In this document: in pieces, positions 8,520-19,500 of the stretch
Layout of the letters: each line of letters starts with the position of its first letter
Position numbering within the stretch: position 1 is the first letter of the stretch
From: Chitinophagales bacterium
Lineage (GTDB): Bacteria; Bacteroidota; Bacteroidia; Chitinophagales; CAIOSU01
DNA: 64,000 bases
Assembly: GCA_026003335.1 (NCBI GenBank)
Contig: BPHB01000001.1
Coordinates: forward strand, 1,572,591-1,636,590
Direction of reading: 5' to 3'
Made by a program: the position numbers and the translations under genes
Notes under the pieces: generated by a model
Database searches by the model: none
What the model saw: only the letters and a program-made list of their open reading frames with translations
Told to the model about the DNA's origin: nothing

Positions 8520-8521
8520 AT

Positions 8522-8780
8522 TACACACTACCGTCCACAATCACGTCATTTATTTATCAACATATCCACGAAAATCTAAGTGATTTGCTGTAATCCTCTT
8601 ACCGAAACACCTGCCCTGCAAGGGTTATAACGCCTTCCTTTTTAACATCCGGCAGAAATTGATTTTTCCTGAATACGAAACCTGAGGTAGTTATTTTTTC
8701 AGGGCAAGCCTCATGCGCATGAAAATTCTCTATCACTTAAATCATTAAACTTTTTAATTTTCGCGCCTCATCACCGGCAG
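8522..8780. other. Intergenic spacer before the O-antigen ligase gene
   Basis: About 260 bases without a convincing gene. A TAATTTTC at 8755-8762, one mismatch from TAnnTTTG, lies 18 bases before the ligase ATG and may be its -7 element, but no matching TTG was found upstream. Nothing else was recognised. Confidence 0.4.
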
Positions 8781-10862
8781 ATGCCACAAAAATTTCATAT
8801 TATAACATGGTGCATCCGAGCTGAGCTTGCGGCTGCGCCATTTGTGCTCATGCACAGTCTGCTTGATCCGGCACAATCAATCCGATACATATATCTCACG
8901 CTATTTACAGCCTCAATAACTGTTTCTCATTTTATCATTTTCAGAGATGAATTCCTGAAATCGCTTTCTCAGATCATCACCTGGCGCGATCCGGTTTTGC
9001 TTGCGGGCATCGTGTGGCTTCTCGCTACGGTTGTCTCCATCAGCGTTGCGCTGCAATTTTCGGAGGCAATTGCAGAAACCTCACGAGTAGGATTTTTTAT
9101 TCTTTCATTTATCTTCATCTGCACATGGATAAAAACCGATGAGCGGAATGTTGCAAACCTTGCAGCCGGCTTTTGCCTGATGAGCGCAGCGCTTTGCGCC
9201 ATAGGGATAAAGGATTTTTACTTCGCATGGCAGCAGGTCACCCCGGCAGACGGCTATTACCATGTCAGCGGCAACATGGGCAATCGCAACCTGTTCGCCA
9301 TCATGGTATCGTTGTGCCTGCCGTTTCATTTTATCGCCTTTGACAAATCCAGGAAGGCAGCGATCAGGGTTGCTTTGAGCATCAACTTTTTGATCGGGCT
9401 TACGTTAGTCATTCTCACCAGCAGCCGTACGGGATGGCTTTCCATTTTGGTGCTGATTATTGTGTGTGCCGCGTTACTTGCAGCGGGATATTACAAAGGT
9501 TTTTTCGAAAAGCTTTCTCTGCGCAAACTCTCCTTAGGTTCATTAATTGTTATCGTTGGCATGTCAGCATTCTTTAGCCTCTTTCTGGTGAGCAATTCGT
9601 CCATATCCAGCCACGTGAAACAACGCCTGGCATCTTTTTACAATTACAAAACGGAATCAAACATCCATAACAAAAGCATTCAGGAAAGATTCACACTCTG
9701 GGCGAGCAGCGTTCAATTAATCAAAGAACATCCGCTCACGGGCGTGGGTGCTGGCAACTGGAAATTCAGGTACCCGGAAAAAGGCTTGCCCGAAAGATGC
9801 CAGACGGGAGAGGTGGCATTCATGCAGCCACACAATGATTTCCTGTGGGTGTTTGCGGAGACCGGTGTGATTGGAGGAATGGCATTTGCAGCATTATTTG
9901 CCGTTGCGCTTGCTGCATCACTGCGATCTTTTTGGCAGGGCAAAGATGTGATTCTTCACCTGGCAGTGATAGCGGGAATCAGCATGTATGCCGTACAATC
10001 ATTCTTTGATTTTCCCAAAGAGCGCCCGCTCATTTTATTCGCCTTTGCGGGCCTGCTGGCCTTGGCGAATATTCAGAAGCCTCATCCTGACCCTCTCCAA
10101 AGCTCGCCTGCCGGATGGGCAGAGAGAGGGTATTCGGCATCATTACAAAAAAACTGGCTGAGTTTAACTCTTTTGTTAACACTAATAATTTCCTTTCTGA
10201 TTGCTGGATTTTGGAGCATCCGAATGTGGTGTGAATTCAATTTGAAAAAGGCAACGGTCGCACACCAGCAAGGAAATTTTGCCGATGAGAAAATTTACCT
10301 TAACAAAGTTTGCGTTCCGCTTTTTGAATCCGACCTCACCGGAGCGCCTATTGACTGGTACAAGAGCAAGATTGCATATTATGAAGGCGATCTCGAATCA
10401 TTTAAAAAATATTCTGAAAGCGCGTTGAGGCTAAATCCGTACCATCTTTATATTCTCTACAACCTGGGCACGATTTATTATTGGGAGGGCGATACCGTTT
10501 CCGCTGTGAAATACTGGGAACAGGCTTTGAACGTTGCTCCCAAATTTGCTGATGCAGCTGTTAACCTGAGTGTAATATACTACAACAAAGGAAATCTAAG
10601 CAAGGCTGTATCGCTGCTTTCCAGACCCGATATTGATTATTCAAATAAAGCAAATGAGCGGATTGTAACGAGCGTGATTGGAGCGTATGTTTTAGTATTG
10701 AGCAGTGGCATTTCAGACCCTCTGTTGAAATCGAAACTTGAGGAACTCAGCATGGACCGTGAAAGGCTTAAACAAATTCAACAACGATTGTCTGCCAACA
10801 AAGAGCCTGTTGATAGTGTGCTATTGAAGTTTGAAAGCATCACTGAAACTTTACATCCTTGA
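8781..10862 (+). CDS. O-antigen ligase family protein with C-terminal TPR
   Basis: 693 residues. The first ~480 form about a dozen hydrophobic helices, with the Wzy_C/O-antigen ligase hallmark HNDFLWVFAETGVIGG near residue 350 in the large periplasmic loop. The last ~200 residues carry tetratricopeptide repeats (YNLGTIYYWEGDTVSAVKYWEQAL; AAVNLSVIYYNKGNLSKAV). Such proteins join or polymerise polysaccharide chains in the periplasm, and TPR fusions often act on protein or lipid-A acceptors. An inverted repeat element is read in frame near residues 436-450, between two membrane helices. The gene is unlinked to the polysaccharide cluster at 22-33 kb but may serve it. Substrate is unknown. Confidence 0.85.
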   Translation: MPQKFHIITWCIRAELAAAPFVLMHSLLDPAQSIRYIYLTLFTASITVSHFIIFRDEFLKSLSQIITWRDPVLLAGIVWLLATVVSISVALQFSEAIAETSRVGFFILSFIFICTWIKTDERNVANLAAGFCLMSAALCAIGIKDFYFAWQQVTPADGYYHVSGNMGNRNLFAIMVSLCLPFHFIAFDKSRKAAIRVALSINFLIGLTLVILTSSRTGWLSILVLIIVCAALLAAGYYKGFFEKLSLRKLSLGSLIVIVGMSAFFSLFLVSNSSISSHVKQRLASFYNYKTESNIHNKSIQERFTLWASSVQLIKEHPLTGVGAGNWKFRYPEKGLPERCQTGEVAFMQPHNDFLWVFAETGVIGGMAFAALFAVALAASLRSFWQGKDVILHLAVIAGISMYAVQSFFDFPKERPLILFAFAGLLALANIQKPHPDPLQSSPAGWAERGYSASLQKNWLSLTLLLTLIISFLIAGFWSIRMWCEFNLKKATVAHQQGNFADEKIYLNKVCVPLFESDLTGAPIDWYKSKIAYYEGDLESFKKYSESALRLNPYHLYILYNLGTIYYWEGDTVSAVKYWEQALNVAPKFADAAVNLSVIYYNKGNLSKAVSLLSRPDIDYSNKANERIVTSVIGAYVLVLSSGISDPLLKSKLEELSMDRERLKQIQQRLSANKEPVDSVLLKFESITETLHP
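10090..10131. repeat. Small inverted-repeat element read in frame inside a gene
   Basis: ACCCTCTCC (10090-10098) is nearly complementary to AGAGAGGGT (10123-10131). It resembles the short CCCTCTCC..GAGAGGG interspersed elements found in many genomes. Here 42 bases (14 codons) stay in frame and add a Pro/Ser/Gly-rich loop between membrane helices of the O-antigen ligase. Confidence 0.5.
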
Positions 10863-10868
10863 GAGCGC

Positions 10869-10876
10869 TATCTTTG
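10869..10876 (+). promoter_or_regulatory. Bacteroidota -7 element (TATCTTTG)
   Basis: Exact match to TAnnTTTG, 17 bases before the ATG of the small membrane protein gene at 10894. No well-spaced TTG was found upstream. Confidence 0.4.
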
Positions 10877-10893
10877 AGGGAAAGATAATCGTT

Positions 10894-11142
10894 ATGATCG
10901 TTTCAGAAATCACATTGTTTAACACCCTGAAGGAGAAATTGGGCGAAAAAGAAGCTCAGATCGTGGTGGAAGGAATCAAAAGCGCCATCAAGGAAGAATT
11001 CGATAATAAAAATAAAAAAGGTGTACTTCTGACCAAGGGAGATAAGGTTGAAATGATGCGATGGATGTTTATCTTTTGGATCGGCACGATCGGAGTGCTT
11101 TCCGGGATCATGTTTGCAATGCTGAATGCTTATCTGAAATAA
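10894..11142 (+). CDS. Small coiled-coil membrane protein (DUF1640-like)
   Basis: 82 residues from ATG 10894; an earlier in-frame ATG at 10831 lies inside the preceding gene and is less likely. Residues 5-50 are charged and helical (LFNTLKEKLGEKEAQIVVEG), followed by one C-terminal membrane helix (MFIFWIGTIGVLSGIMFAML). This layout, an amphipathic alpha-helical part with a terminal anchor, resembles the DUF1640/CCDC90 family, whose bacterial role is unknown. It begins 31 bases after the O-antigen ligase and ends 52 bases before hemW. No functional link is evident. Confidence 0.7.
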   Translation: MIVSEITLFNTLKEKLGEKEAQIVVEGIKSAIKEEFDNKNKKGVLLTKGDKVEMMRWMFIFWIGTIGVLSGIMFAMLNAYLK

Positions 11143-11194
11143 TTCGGCAGAAGGCATTCCAATCACTTTACGTTCAAGTAACTAATTTCCCCAT

Positions 11195-12337
11195 GTGGCA
11201 GGAATCTACATCCATATCCCTTTTTGCCGGCAGGCATGCCATTACTGTAACTTCCATTTTTCCGTAAACCAAAAAAAGAAAGACGCCTTTCTGAAAGCAT
11301 TGTTGCAGGAGATGACGCTACGGCAGGATTATCTCCAGGCCGAAATCATTGAAACGATCTATTTCGGTGGCGGCACCCCCTCTATCCTTACGGCAGAGGA
11401 GATACATCAGATTCTGAAAGCCGTTTTCCAAACGTTTCCTGTTCATGCACATCCGGAAATCACGCTGGAAGCCAACCCGGATGACTTGAGTGCAGCCAGA
11501 TTGCAGGAGCTGAAAGATACGGGGGTGAATCGTCTCAGCATCGGTGTGCAATCGTTCTTTGATGACGATTTACAATTTCTGCATCGGGTGCATACCGCGC
11601 ACATGGCAGAAAGAGCCATTGCACAGGCACAGGCGGCCGGTTTTGAAAATCTGACCATTGACCTGATATATGCCATCCCTACCCTGACGGAAAAGAAATG
11701 GCTTGCCAACCTGCAGAAGATAGCTGAAATGCACATACCGCATTTCTCTGCTTACTGCCTCACAGTGGAGCCCAACACTGCCCTGAGCAAATTCATCCAG
11801 GAAAAGAAACTGCCCGATGTGGATGAAGCTGCTGCAGCACAACATTTTGAAATGCTGATGGCCTTTGCCGCAGAAAAGGAATATGAACAGTATGAGATTT
11901 CAAATTTTTCAAAACCCGGCTTTCAGTCAAAGCATAACTCCGCCTACTGGAGCGGTAAAAAGTATCTGGGGTTAGGGCCTTCTGCACATTCCTACAATGG
12001 CTCCTCACGTCAGTGGAACAAGGCAAATACCACCCTCTACATTCAGGCAATGGAAAGCGGATCACCTTTTTTTGAAAAAGAAGTACTCACCGTGAAAGAC
12101 CGTTTCAATGAATATGTATTGACCTCCCTCCGTACAGCACAGGGAGCTGATATTCTCTTTATTGAAAAAACTTTCGGAAAAGTTGCAACAACAGCCTTTC
12201 TGAAAGCAGCTCTGCCATGGATACATGAAAACATGATGCAGAAAGTCGGAACCCGTGTGTGGCTCACTCCAAAAGGCAAACTTTACGCTGATCGGATTAT
12301 AAGCCAATTCTTCATAACCGAAGAACCGCAACAATAG
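11195..12337 (+). CDS. hemW: Radical SAM heme chaperone HemW
   Basis: 380 residues. Begins with GTG at 11195 (GIYIHIPFC is the normal HemW N-terminus); the ATG at 11193 is out of frame. The [4Fe-4S]/SAM motif is C11-x3-C15-x2-C18 (CRQACHYC), followed by FGGGTPS and EANPDD, family signatures shared with coproporphyrinogen III dehydrogenase HemN. HemW-type proteins lack HemN activity and bind and deliver heme in the cytoplasm; many are still annotated as HemN-like. The C-terminal HemN_C-like region (FNEYVLTSLRTAQG) is present. The neighbours give no extra information. Confidence 0.9.
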   Translation: MAGIYIHIPFCRQACHYCNFHFSVNQKKKDAFLKALLQEMTLRQDYLQAEIIETIYFGGGTPSILTAEEIHQILKAVFQTFPVHAHPEITLEANPDDLSAARLQELKDTGVNRLSIGVQSFFDDDLQFLHRVHTAHMAERAIAQAQAAGFENLTIDLIYAIPTLTEKKWLANLQKIAEMHIPHFSAYCLTVEPNTALSKFIQEKKLPDVDEAAAAQHFEMLMAFAAEKEYEQYEISNFSKPGFQSKHNSAYWSGKKYLGLGPSAHSYNGSSRQWNKANTTLYIQAMESGSPFFEKEVLTVKDRFNEYVLTSLRTAQGADILFIEKTFGKVATTAFLKAALPWIHENMMQKVGTRVWLTPKGKLYADRIISQFFITEEPQQ

Positions 12338-12395
12338 TGAACATGTGCAGAAAACAGGCTTCCGAATAAATTTTCTGGTTCTAATGTTGCAGTAT

Positions 12396-13688
12396 ATGGA
12401 CAAAAAGAAATTCCTCTTTGTTTCTTTTGATGCGCTCATCAGCGACATTGCCTGGCTGGTAGTGAAAGAAGGACACGAAGTGCTTTACTATATCCGTAAT
12501 GAAGACAGCCGTGACGTGGCAGACGGTTTTGTACCTAAAACCGATGACTGGCAACAGCATATAGACTGGGCAGACATTATCGTATTTGATGATGTATTGG
12601 GCATGGGCACCTGGGCTGCCGAACTGCGCAAAAAAGGCAAACTCGCCATTGGCGGCACGCCCTACACTGATAAACTCGAAGACGACCGCACCTTCGGACA
12701 GGAAGAATTGAAAAAACATGGCGTGAATATCATTCCGTTTCAGGAGTTTTCCTCTTTTGATACAGCCATTGATTATGTAAAAGCAAATCCCAATCGCTAT
12801 GTCATCAAACCCAGCGGGGAAGCCCAGAACTACAAGCGGCTGCTCTTTGTGGGGGAGGAGGAAGACGGAAAAGATGTGATACAAGTGCTGGAGGCCTACA
12901 AGAAAACCTGGGCTGACAAGGTGAAGGTCTTCCAGCTGCAGCGCAGGGTAACCGGTGTGGAAGTGGCGGTGGGCGCATTTTTTAACGGCAAGGAATTTAT
13001 GACGCCTATCAACGTAAACTTCGAGCATAAGAAACTTTTTCCGGGAAACATCGGCCCGGCAACAGGCGAAATGGGCACTACCATGTATTGGAGCGAACCG
13101 AACAAGATCTTCAGCGCTACGCTGCAGAAAATGGAAGGCAAACTCAGGGAAGAAGGATACGTTGGTTACATAGACGTCAACTGCATCGTGAACGCCCAGG
13201 GTATCTACCCGCTGGAGTTCACCTCGCGCTTCGGCTACCCCACCATCAGCATACAACAGGAAGGCATCAACATGCCGATGAGCGAATTTCTTTACGGCAT
13301 GGCAGCCGGCACGCTAAAGGAATTTAAAGCCAAGCGGGGTTTTCAGCTTGGCGTGCGTATTGTGATGCCGCCTTTCCCCTTTCATGACGAAACCACGCAC
13401 AACACCTACACCAAAGAAGCGGTGATCATGTTTAAAAAACAAAACCGCGAAGGCATACATATCGAGGATGTAAAACTGGTGAATGGCGAGTGGGTGATAG
13501 CCGGAAGCTCCGGAGTGGTTTTGATTGTGTGCGGAACCGGGCAAACCATGAAACAGGCTAAAGCGCAGGCCTACAGCCGCGTGGCCAACATCATGATCCC
13601 CGGCATGTATTACCGCGATGATATTGGCGAGCGCTGGACAGAAGACTCTGACCGCCTGCACGCCTGGGGCTATCTGCGCAGCATGTAA
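12396..13688 (+). CDS. PurD-like ATP-grasp protein
   Basis: 430 residues from ATG 12396 (KKKFLFVSFDAL); an earlier ATG at 12345 would add 17 residues without homology value. The central part has the ATP-grasp features of glycinamide ribonucleotide synthetase: YVIKPSG (nucleotide-binding lysine), EVAVGAFFNG, GYIDVNCIV and LEFTSRFGYP near the Mg-binding end. The N-terminal domain lacks the GxGGREHA motif that opens true PurD, and the RFGDPE motif reads RFGYPT. It is therefore probably not the purine enzyme but a carboxylate-amine ligase of unknown substrate, although databases may call it phosphoribosylamine-glycine ligase. It ends 4 bases before a convergent peptidase gene. Confidence 0.75.
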   Translation: MDKKKFLFVSFDALISDIAWLVVKEGHEVLYYIRNEDSRDVADGFVPKTDDWQQHIDWADIIVFDDVLGMGTWAAELRKKGKLAIGGTPYTDKLEDDRTFGQEELKKHGVNIIPFQEFSSFDTAIDYVKANPNRYVIKPSGEAQNYKRLLFVGEEEDGKDVIQVLEAYKKTWADKVKVFQLQRRVTGVEVAVGAFFNGKEFMTPINVNFEHKKLFPGNIGPATGEMGTTMYWSEPNKIFSATLQKMEGKLREEGYVGYIDVNCIVNAQGIYPLEFTSRFGYPTISIQQEGINMPMSEFLYGMAAGTLKEFKAKRGFQLGVRIVMPPFPFHDETTHNTYTKEAVIMFKKQNREGIHIEDVKLVNGEWVIAGSSGVVLIVCGTGQTMKQAKAQAYSRVANIMIPGMYYRDDIGERWTEDSDRLHAWGYLRSM

Positions 13689-13692
13689 GGCT

Positions 13693-15597
13693 TCAGTTGT
13701 CTTTAAGATATTTACGCAGAAAGCCGCTCATGGCCTTGTAAAACTCAAAGCGATTCTCCTCATTGTGAAAACCATGCCCCTCGTTATATTTTACCATATA
13801 AGGAACAGTTACCCCTCTTGCCCGCAGGGCTTTTACCATTTGGTCTGATTCATCTTTGTTCACGCGCGGATCATTGGCGCCCTGCACGACAAACAACGGG
13901 CAGCGAATACGGTCTACATGAAACACCGGAGAAGCAGCCATCATCATCTCGCGATCCTTTTCCGGATGACCAACCATTTCATACATCATTTCCAGATAAG
14001 GCTTCCAGTAAGGAGGTATGCTATTCAAAAACGTAAAGAGGTTGGATACGCCCACATAATCTATGGCACAGGCATAGAGCTCAGGGGTAAACGTCACTCC
14101 GGCCAGTGTGGCATAGCCCCCGTAGCTGCCACCGTAAATGGCAATACGCTTCGGGTCGGCAATACCCTGATCAATCAGCCACTTCACGCCATCGGTAATA
14201 TCGTTTTGCATGGCACGACCCCACTGCTTGAAGCCGGCCTCCCAGAATTTTCTGCCATAACCCGTTGAGCCCCGGAAATTCATCTGAAATACTGCATATC
14301 CGCGGCTTGCCAGCAACTGCACTTCGGGGTTAAAACCCCAGCTGTCGCGATGCCACGGACCTCCATGCGGATTCACCACCACCGGTAAATTCCTGGGTTC
14401 AGCGTTTCGGGGAAGCGTAAGATAACCATGGATGGTTAGCCCATCACGGGATTGGTATTTTACCGGACGCATTTCAGCCATTTCTTCTTCCCGCAGATCA
14501 GGGTTTACCTCAGCAAGTAAAGTCAGGCTGTCCTGCTTCACATCAAACAGATAGTGCGCTCCCAGGGAACGGTCGCTATAAGTGCGTACGATAAACCGGT
14601 CTTCATTTTTATTTCTGCTGACGATGGCAATTTCATAACGCCCCAGTTCTCGGTTAAGACGGTTGAAGATTTTTTCCGTTTCCGTATCAAAAAACTTCCT
14701 CTCCATTTTCCAGGAGTTAAACGTGACCGCAGTGAGCACTTTTCTTTTTCGGCTGTAATGGAGTCCGGCTACATCAAAATCAGGATTTTCGTAAAGCACT
14801 TCGGCTTCGCGGGCTGCATTTACATCATAGATGACTACGGCCGCCTTGTCGCGTCCAAGGTTAGATAAGGCATATAACTGTTTGTTGTCAAAAGTAAAAA
14901 ACAACGGCTGCAGGGTTTCTCTGAAGTTGGTGGTCACCACGGTGCGAAAGGAGTCCTGCTCGGAGTCGCGGTAAAGGAGGCGGCTGTTTACGCCTCCGGT
15001 AATCTGCACGGCCGCCCGGATTTTCCCTTCATGATCGGTAATCCATGTGCTGATGGGATTGAGGACATCTGTGTTTTCCGCCAGCAGTTTGAGTTCACCG
15101 GTATGAAGATTCAGCAGATAGGGTTCAAACAGTTGCACATTGCGCATGTTAAGCCCCACTATCATTTCATCTTCCCGATCTTCCAATTCATCAATGATTT
15201 CGGCTTTTACACCTTCAAACGGGGTAAGATCTTTTTCATCCGAGCCATCTTTACTGGCTATATAGATATGGTAATTCTCATCTCCGCCTTTATCCTGCAG
15301 GTACACAAGCCGGTCATTGCTTGCCCAGAAGTAGCTTAAAATATCCCGTTCGGTTTGATTGGTGATGCGCACAGGTGCATCCTCTGAGCCAATCTTACTG
15401 ACGTAGATATTCAGGCGGTTGGCATAAGGGGCAAGAAAAGCAAGATACTCTCCGTCAGGTGATAATTTAAAGCCAGTTTTTTGCGGATTTTTGAAAAAGG
15501 TTTCCACCGGCACCGAACCGTCATCCAGAGCAATAAGTTCAGCAATCAAAGATGCCTCATCTGTAGCAGCTTCAGAAGCTAACATTTGTTTTTGCAT
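13693..15597 (-). CDS. S9 family peptidase (acylaminoacyl-peptidase/DPP type)
   Basis: 634 residues. An N-terminal seven-bladed beta-propeller (repeats such as [14 protein letters not shown]) is followed from about residue 380 by an alpha/beta-hydrolase domain with nucleophile Ser491 in GGSYGGY, Asp576 in GANDPRV and His608 in NEGHGF. The conserved NPHGGPW forms the oxyanion region. Such enzymes cleave short peptides, often after proline or from acylated N-termini. No signal peptide is visible, so it is probably cytoplasmic. It is transcribed away from the cyclase-family gene (154 bp between starts) and converges with the ATP-grasp gene. Confidence 0.9.
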   Translation of the reverse strand: MQKQMLASEAATDEASLIAELIALDDGSVPVETFFKNPQKTGFKLSPDGEYLAFLAPYANRLNIYVSKIGSEDAPVRITNQTERDILSYFWASNDRLVYLQDKGGDENYHIYIASKDGSDEKDLTPFEGVKAEIIDELEDREDEMIVGLNMRNVQLFEPYLLNLHTGELKLLAENTDVLNPISTWITDHEGKIRAAVQITGGVNSRLLYRDSEQDSFRTVVTTNFRETLQPLFFTFDNKQLYALSNLGRDKAAVVIYDVNAAREAEVLYENPDFDVAGLHYSRKRKVLTAVTFNSWKMERKFFDTETEKIFNRLNRELGRYEIAIVSRNKNEDRFIVRTYSDRSLGAHYLFDVKQDSLTLLAEVNPDLREEEMAEMRPVKYQSRDGLTIHGYLTLPRNAEPRNLPVVVNPHGGPWHRDSWGFNPEVQLLASRGYAVFQMNFRGSTGYGRKFWEAGFKQWGRAMQNDITDGVKWLIDQGIADPKRIAIYGGSYGGYATLAGVTFTPELYACAIDYVGVSNLFTFLNSIPPYWKPYLEMMYEMVGHPEKDREMMMAASPVFHVDRIRCPLFVVQGANDPRVNKDESDQMVKALRARGVTVPYMVKYNEGHGFHNEENRFEFYKAMSGFLRKYLKDN

Positions 15598-15751
15598 ACC
15601 ATATTCCCTTTTGATGTTTCAGGAAATCAAAGTGAAGTTACAGGATATGGCAAATTTGGGAAAATGTGGTTTTTCATTTCACACAGCTTTCTCTATTTTG
15701 GAGCTAATCGGAAAACAGATACCGGATTAACAACGCTGATGCCTGAAACTT

Positions 15752-16516
15752 ATGAAAGCCCTTATCCAACATCCTTCTGGGAATTACACGGTGCATCTGG
15801 ACCAAGGTATAGATATTTCCATTCCGGTAAGTGCTGACTCGGCGGGCGTGCGGGCTTTTCATGCCCCTTTGCCGGAGTTTAGTCCGGTTATCAGTGATTC
15901 CTTTACCGGTAGTGTACAGGCAGGTAGCCCGGTTAATTTTTTTAATGTAAAGGTGAACCCCCACGGAAACGGCACGCATACGGAATGTGTTGGACATATC
16001 ACTGCAGACCGGATTTCAGTTAATCGTTGCCTGAGGCGATTTTTTTTTATTGCCCGGCTCATTAGTGTTGCTCCGGTGCGTCAGGCTAACGGAGACTTCG
16101 TCATAATGCCGGATGCTGTAAAGGCCCAACTTACGGATACCGCTGTTGAAGCCGTCATTTTGCGCACGCTGCCCAACGATGACAGCAAGCTGAACAGAAA
16201 TTATTCCGGCACCAATCCGCCCTACCTGCACCCCGAGGTTACAGGGCTGCTGGCCGCCCGGTCAATTCTGCACCTGTTGGTTGACCTGCCTTCGGTAGAT
16301 AAAGAATCTGATGGCGGATTGCTGGCTGCGCACAAAGCATTCTGGGGATATCCGGACAATGTGCGCACAGAAGCTACAATCACGGAGCTGGTTTATGTAC
16401 CCTCAAAAGTAGCTGACGGTCTTTATTTGCTGAACCTGCAGCTTGCCGCTTTTGAGCTGGACGCTGCGCCCAGCAGGCCGATTCTGTTTGGGCTACAGCC
16501 GGCAGCACCTGCTTAA
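15752..16516 (+). CDS. Cyclase-family metal hydrolase (kynurenine formamidase-like)
   Basis: 254 residues with the cyclase-family (PF04199) metal motif HGNGTHTECVGH, His71, His76, Glu78 and His82. These bind Zn or Mn in arylformamidase KynB and related amide hydrolases. The sequence is longer and more divergent than typical KynB (~210) and no tryptophan-degradation genes are adjacent, so the substrate stays open. The start has MKALIQHPSGNYTVHLDQG. Its TAA and the TAA of the convergent PKD gene share the four bases TTAA at 16513-16516. Confidence 0.75.
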   Translation: MKALIQHPSGNYTVHLDQGIDISIPVSADSAGVRAFHAPLPEFSPVISDSFTGSVQAGSPVNFFNVKVNPHGNGTHTECVGHITADRISVNRCLRRFFFIARLISVAPVRQANGDFVIMPDAVKAQLTDTAVEAVILRTLPNDDSKLNRNYSGTNPPYLHPEVTGLLAARSILHLLVDLPSVDKESDGGLLAAHKAFWGYPDNVRTEATITELVYVPSKVADGLYLLNLQLAAFELDAAPSRPILFGLQPAAPA

Positions 16517-19500
16517 TGACGCACGGAAAATTTTACTACATAGACTTCATCTCTGTAATCAGCCCGTATAATGTAGGTGCCTGTCGGCAGATGAGGTACA
16601 TTGAATGTATATCGGTAATACAATTTAGCATCCAAAGGCGTATCCAGCAAGGTCATTACTTTTGAACCTATGGCATTATACAGCGTCAGGGTAAGTTTTC
16701 CGGCTACGGGCAGATACATGTCCATGCGCATCTCCTCTGAAACCGGGTTGGGGATCGGCCCCAGGAGAAAAAACTTATCCTCCAGGGTTATACAAAGCTC
16801 ATCGTTAAGGGGATTCTGATCGGCTATCCCGTTGGGATTGGATACCTTGACACAAATGATGGCTTCCGGCTCACAATCATTCATCACATAGGAGGCGGCA
16901 AACTGATAGGCCACCTGGCGCTGAGTAAATGTACCTGTCCATGTTTCCACAAAGGAGCCTCCCCGCGAGTTACTGGCCTGCACATCAAAGCGGGAAATGT
17001 CTTCAATAGTACCCACATTTTGTACGAGGACACCTAGCTTGAGGATATACGAACAGATTCCGTCAACAACATGAATAGTTCGATCAGCGGTAACATCAGC
17101 CACTGCCAAATCTAACGTGGCTACAGAGACTTTGATATCGCGTGTCAGCGTGTCACTGCATCCTCCCGCATTGGTGGCAATCAGTTGTATCGTATACACG
17201 CCATCCTGCTCGTAGATATGTACCGGATTCTGCTCATCAGAGGTACGCTGATCGCCAAAGTCCCACTGGTAACTTACCGCCCCCTCTGACCGGTTGGTAA
17301 AATACACCGGCAACGGTGATGGACCATATTGCGGTGTAAAGGTGAAATCGGCTATGGGAGGAGACTGTATTAAAATGGTGTTGGAGCCCGTTGCCTTGCA
17401 ACCGTTCTTTGTGGTAACCTGCAGGGTCACCGTATATACACCGGCACTGTCATAACGATAAAAGGGCTTTTGTCTGGTGGATACCGAATCGTTACGTCCG
17501 AAATCCCAGAGCCAGGCCACAATGCTATCCTGCCCCTGAATGACTATGTTATCTTCAAAGCGGTAAAAATCATTTACGCAAAGCACCGGGGTACTGAAGC
17601 TTACCACAGGAGCGCTGGTAAGCGTAATGGTTTTGCTCACCGTGCGCTGACATCCGATAGCATTGGTAGCTGTGAGGGATACGGTGTACGTGCCTGGAAG
17701 CTGATAATAGTGCGTAGGATTCTTCAATGCAGAGGTGCCATTATCTCCAAATTTCCACAGCCATTTCACATTGGAATAATGTTTGGGTGATGCATCGGAA
17801 AAGCTGACCGGATTGGGATTGTCAAAACACAAATTTTCTGCAGTAAAATCCACTACCAGCTCCGGAAATACCTCAATAGTATCAAACGCAGTAGCCGTGC
17901 AACCCTTATCTGTAGTAACGGTGAGACTTACCGGATAAATGCCCTGAGCCGCGTAGGTATGCCCGGGGTTGGCATTGACATGGAAGTTTCCATCACCGAA
18001 GGTCCAATTCCATTTGTTAATGGTTTGCCCACTGCTCACAGTGGACTGGTCAGTAAACTGCATGCCCGAGCCTGCACAGTTGATATGGTCATGGGTAAAT
18101 CTTGCCACGGGCAGCGGATAAAGCACAATAGATATTACGGTATCCTGCAGGCATCCAGCCGTATCCTGAACCAGCAACCTGACCGGATAGACATTGGGTT
18201 CGGTATAAAAATGCCTGGGGTTTTGCATCGTGTCATTGGTTTGGTCTCCAAAATCCCACCACCACGATACAAGAGCGCCAGCCGGTGCGGACTGGTCGGT
18301 AAATTCAATAGTATCCCCGAAGCAGCTTTTGGTATATGAAAAATTCACCGAAGGAGCTACTCCAACGATATTTACATGTATGGTATCCTGCATCTGACAT
18401 CCATTATGATTGATAGCTGTCACTGCATAATCACCGGTGGTCTGAATATGCAGGTAAGGGAGAGTAGAGCCGTTGCTCCACAAATAACTAACAGCTTCCT
18501 CATTGCCCGCAACGAGAGAAATGCGGTTTCCTGAACATAAATTGGTATCAGGACCCAACGTAGCAGTGACCCTGAAAGAGTCAATAAGCACCACAACGGT
18601 GTCTGAGGTGACCGAGCAGGGAGGTGTATTGGTATCGGATACCTGAACATAATACATGCCAGGCAGGGTAATGTGATAAAAGCTATCTGTGCTGCCATCT
18701 TGCCACAAAAAATCATAGTCATGACTCAGTCCGGTATTCCACGTAAGGGTGTCACCCAGACAGAGATATACCGTATCGGCAAAGGAAATACGCTGCAGCC
18801 CTCCGGATATGGTTATTTCATCTACAGAAGTGCGGCCGAAAATATCCGTAGCAATAACAGAAACAGTGCCGGAGCCGATTACTACTACTGAATCCAAGGT
18901 ATCATTCACCCCGGTTGACCACTGATATTTGGTAAACCAGTTACCGGCCCGCAACACCGTTGGAGTGCATACTCCATAGCCTAGGGTAATATCCGGGCCC
19001 AGATTCACCGGCGGGGCATATTTATCCATCAGATACTTAGTGACTGTATTAATCTGATCATCGTCCAGCGGCTGACAGTATATCAGCAGCTCAGCAAGGT
19101 CTCCATCCCAATAGCGATTTTCGGTTATTAGGGATGGGCGGTCGCAGGAAAAACAGTCAGCCTCTGCATTAGCCGTTGTTTTAGTAACAATTACCGAGAA
19201 GCGGGTTGGCATTTTGGTGCTCTGCGGATCTACCTGTACCCCGTTGACCCAGGTAGTGCCCAAGGGGGCGACAAATGATTTAATGTACACATCGTCATAG
19301 ATAGATTTGTCCGGAGGTGGAAAGGCTCTGTGAAAATGAGGTTCTATTGTAGAATGTCCCAGCAGATGACGCGGTAAGGGCACTGCATCTTCGTCTTCTT
19401 TGACCACCCAGAACACCGTGCGAATCGTGTTTATGGGGTTAAACTTCAGGTATTGTCCGCTTCCGTTAAAACGCAACACGGGAGCACCCTTCAGCTCCTG

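Noticed and set aside
11193-11195. ATG at 11193 as start of hemW
   Set aside because: It is out of frame; GTG 11195 gives the family N-terminus.
12381-13256. 291-codon minus-strand frame
   Set aside because: It lies fully opposite the ATP-grasp gene, has no recognisable motif and unusual composition; it is a shadow of codon bias.
12396-13688. Genuine purD
   Set aside because: N-terminal PurD motif is absent and the metal-binding motif is altered.
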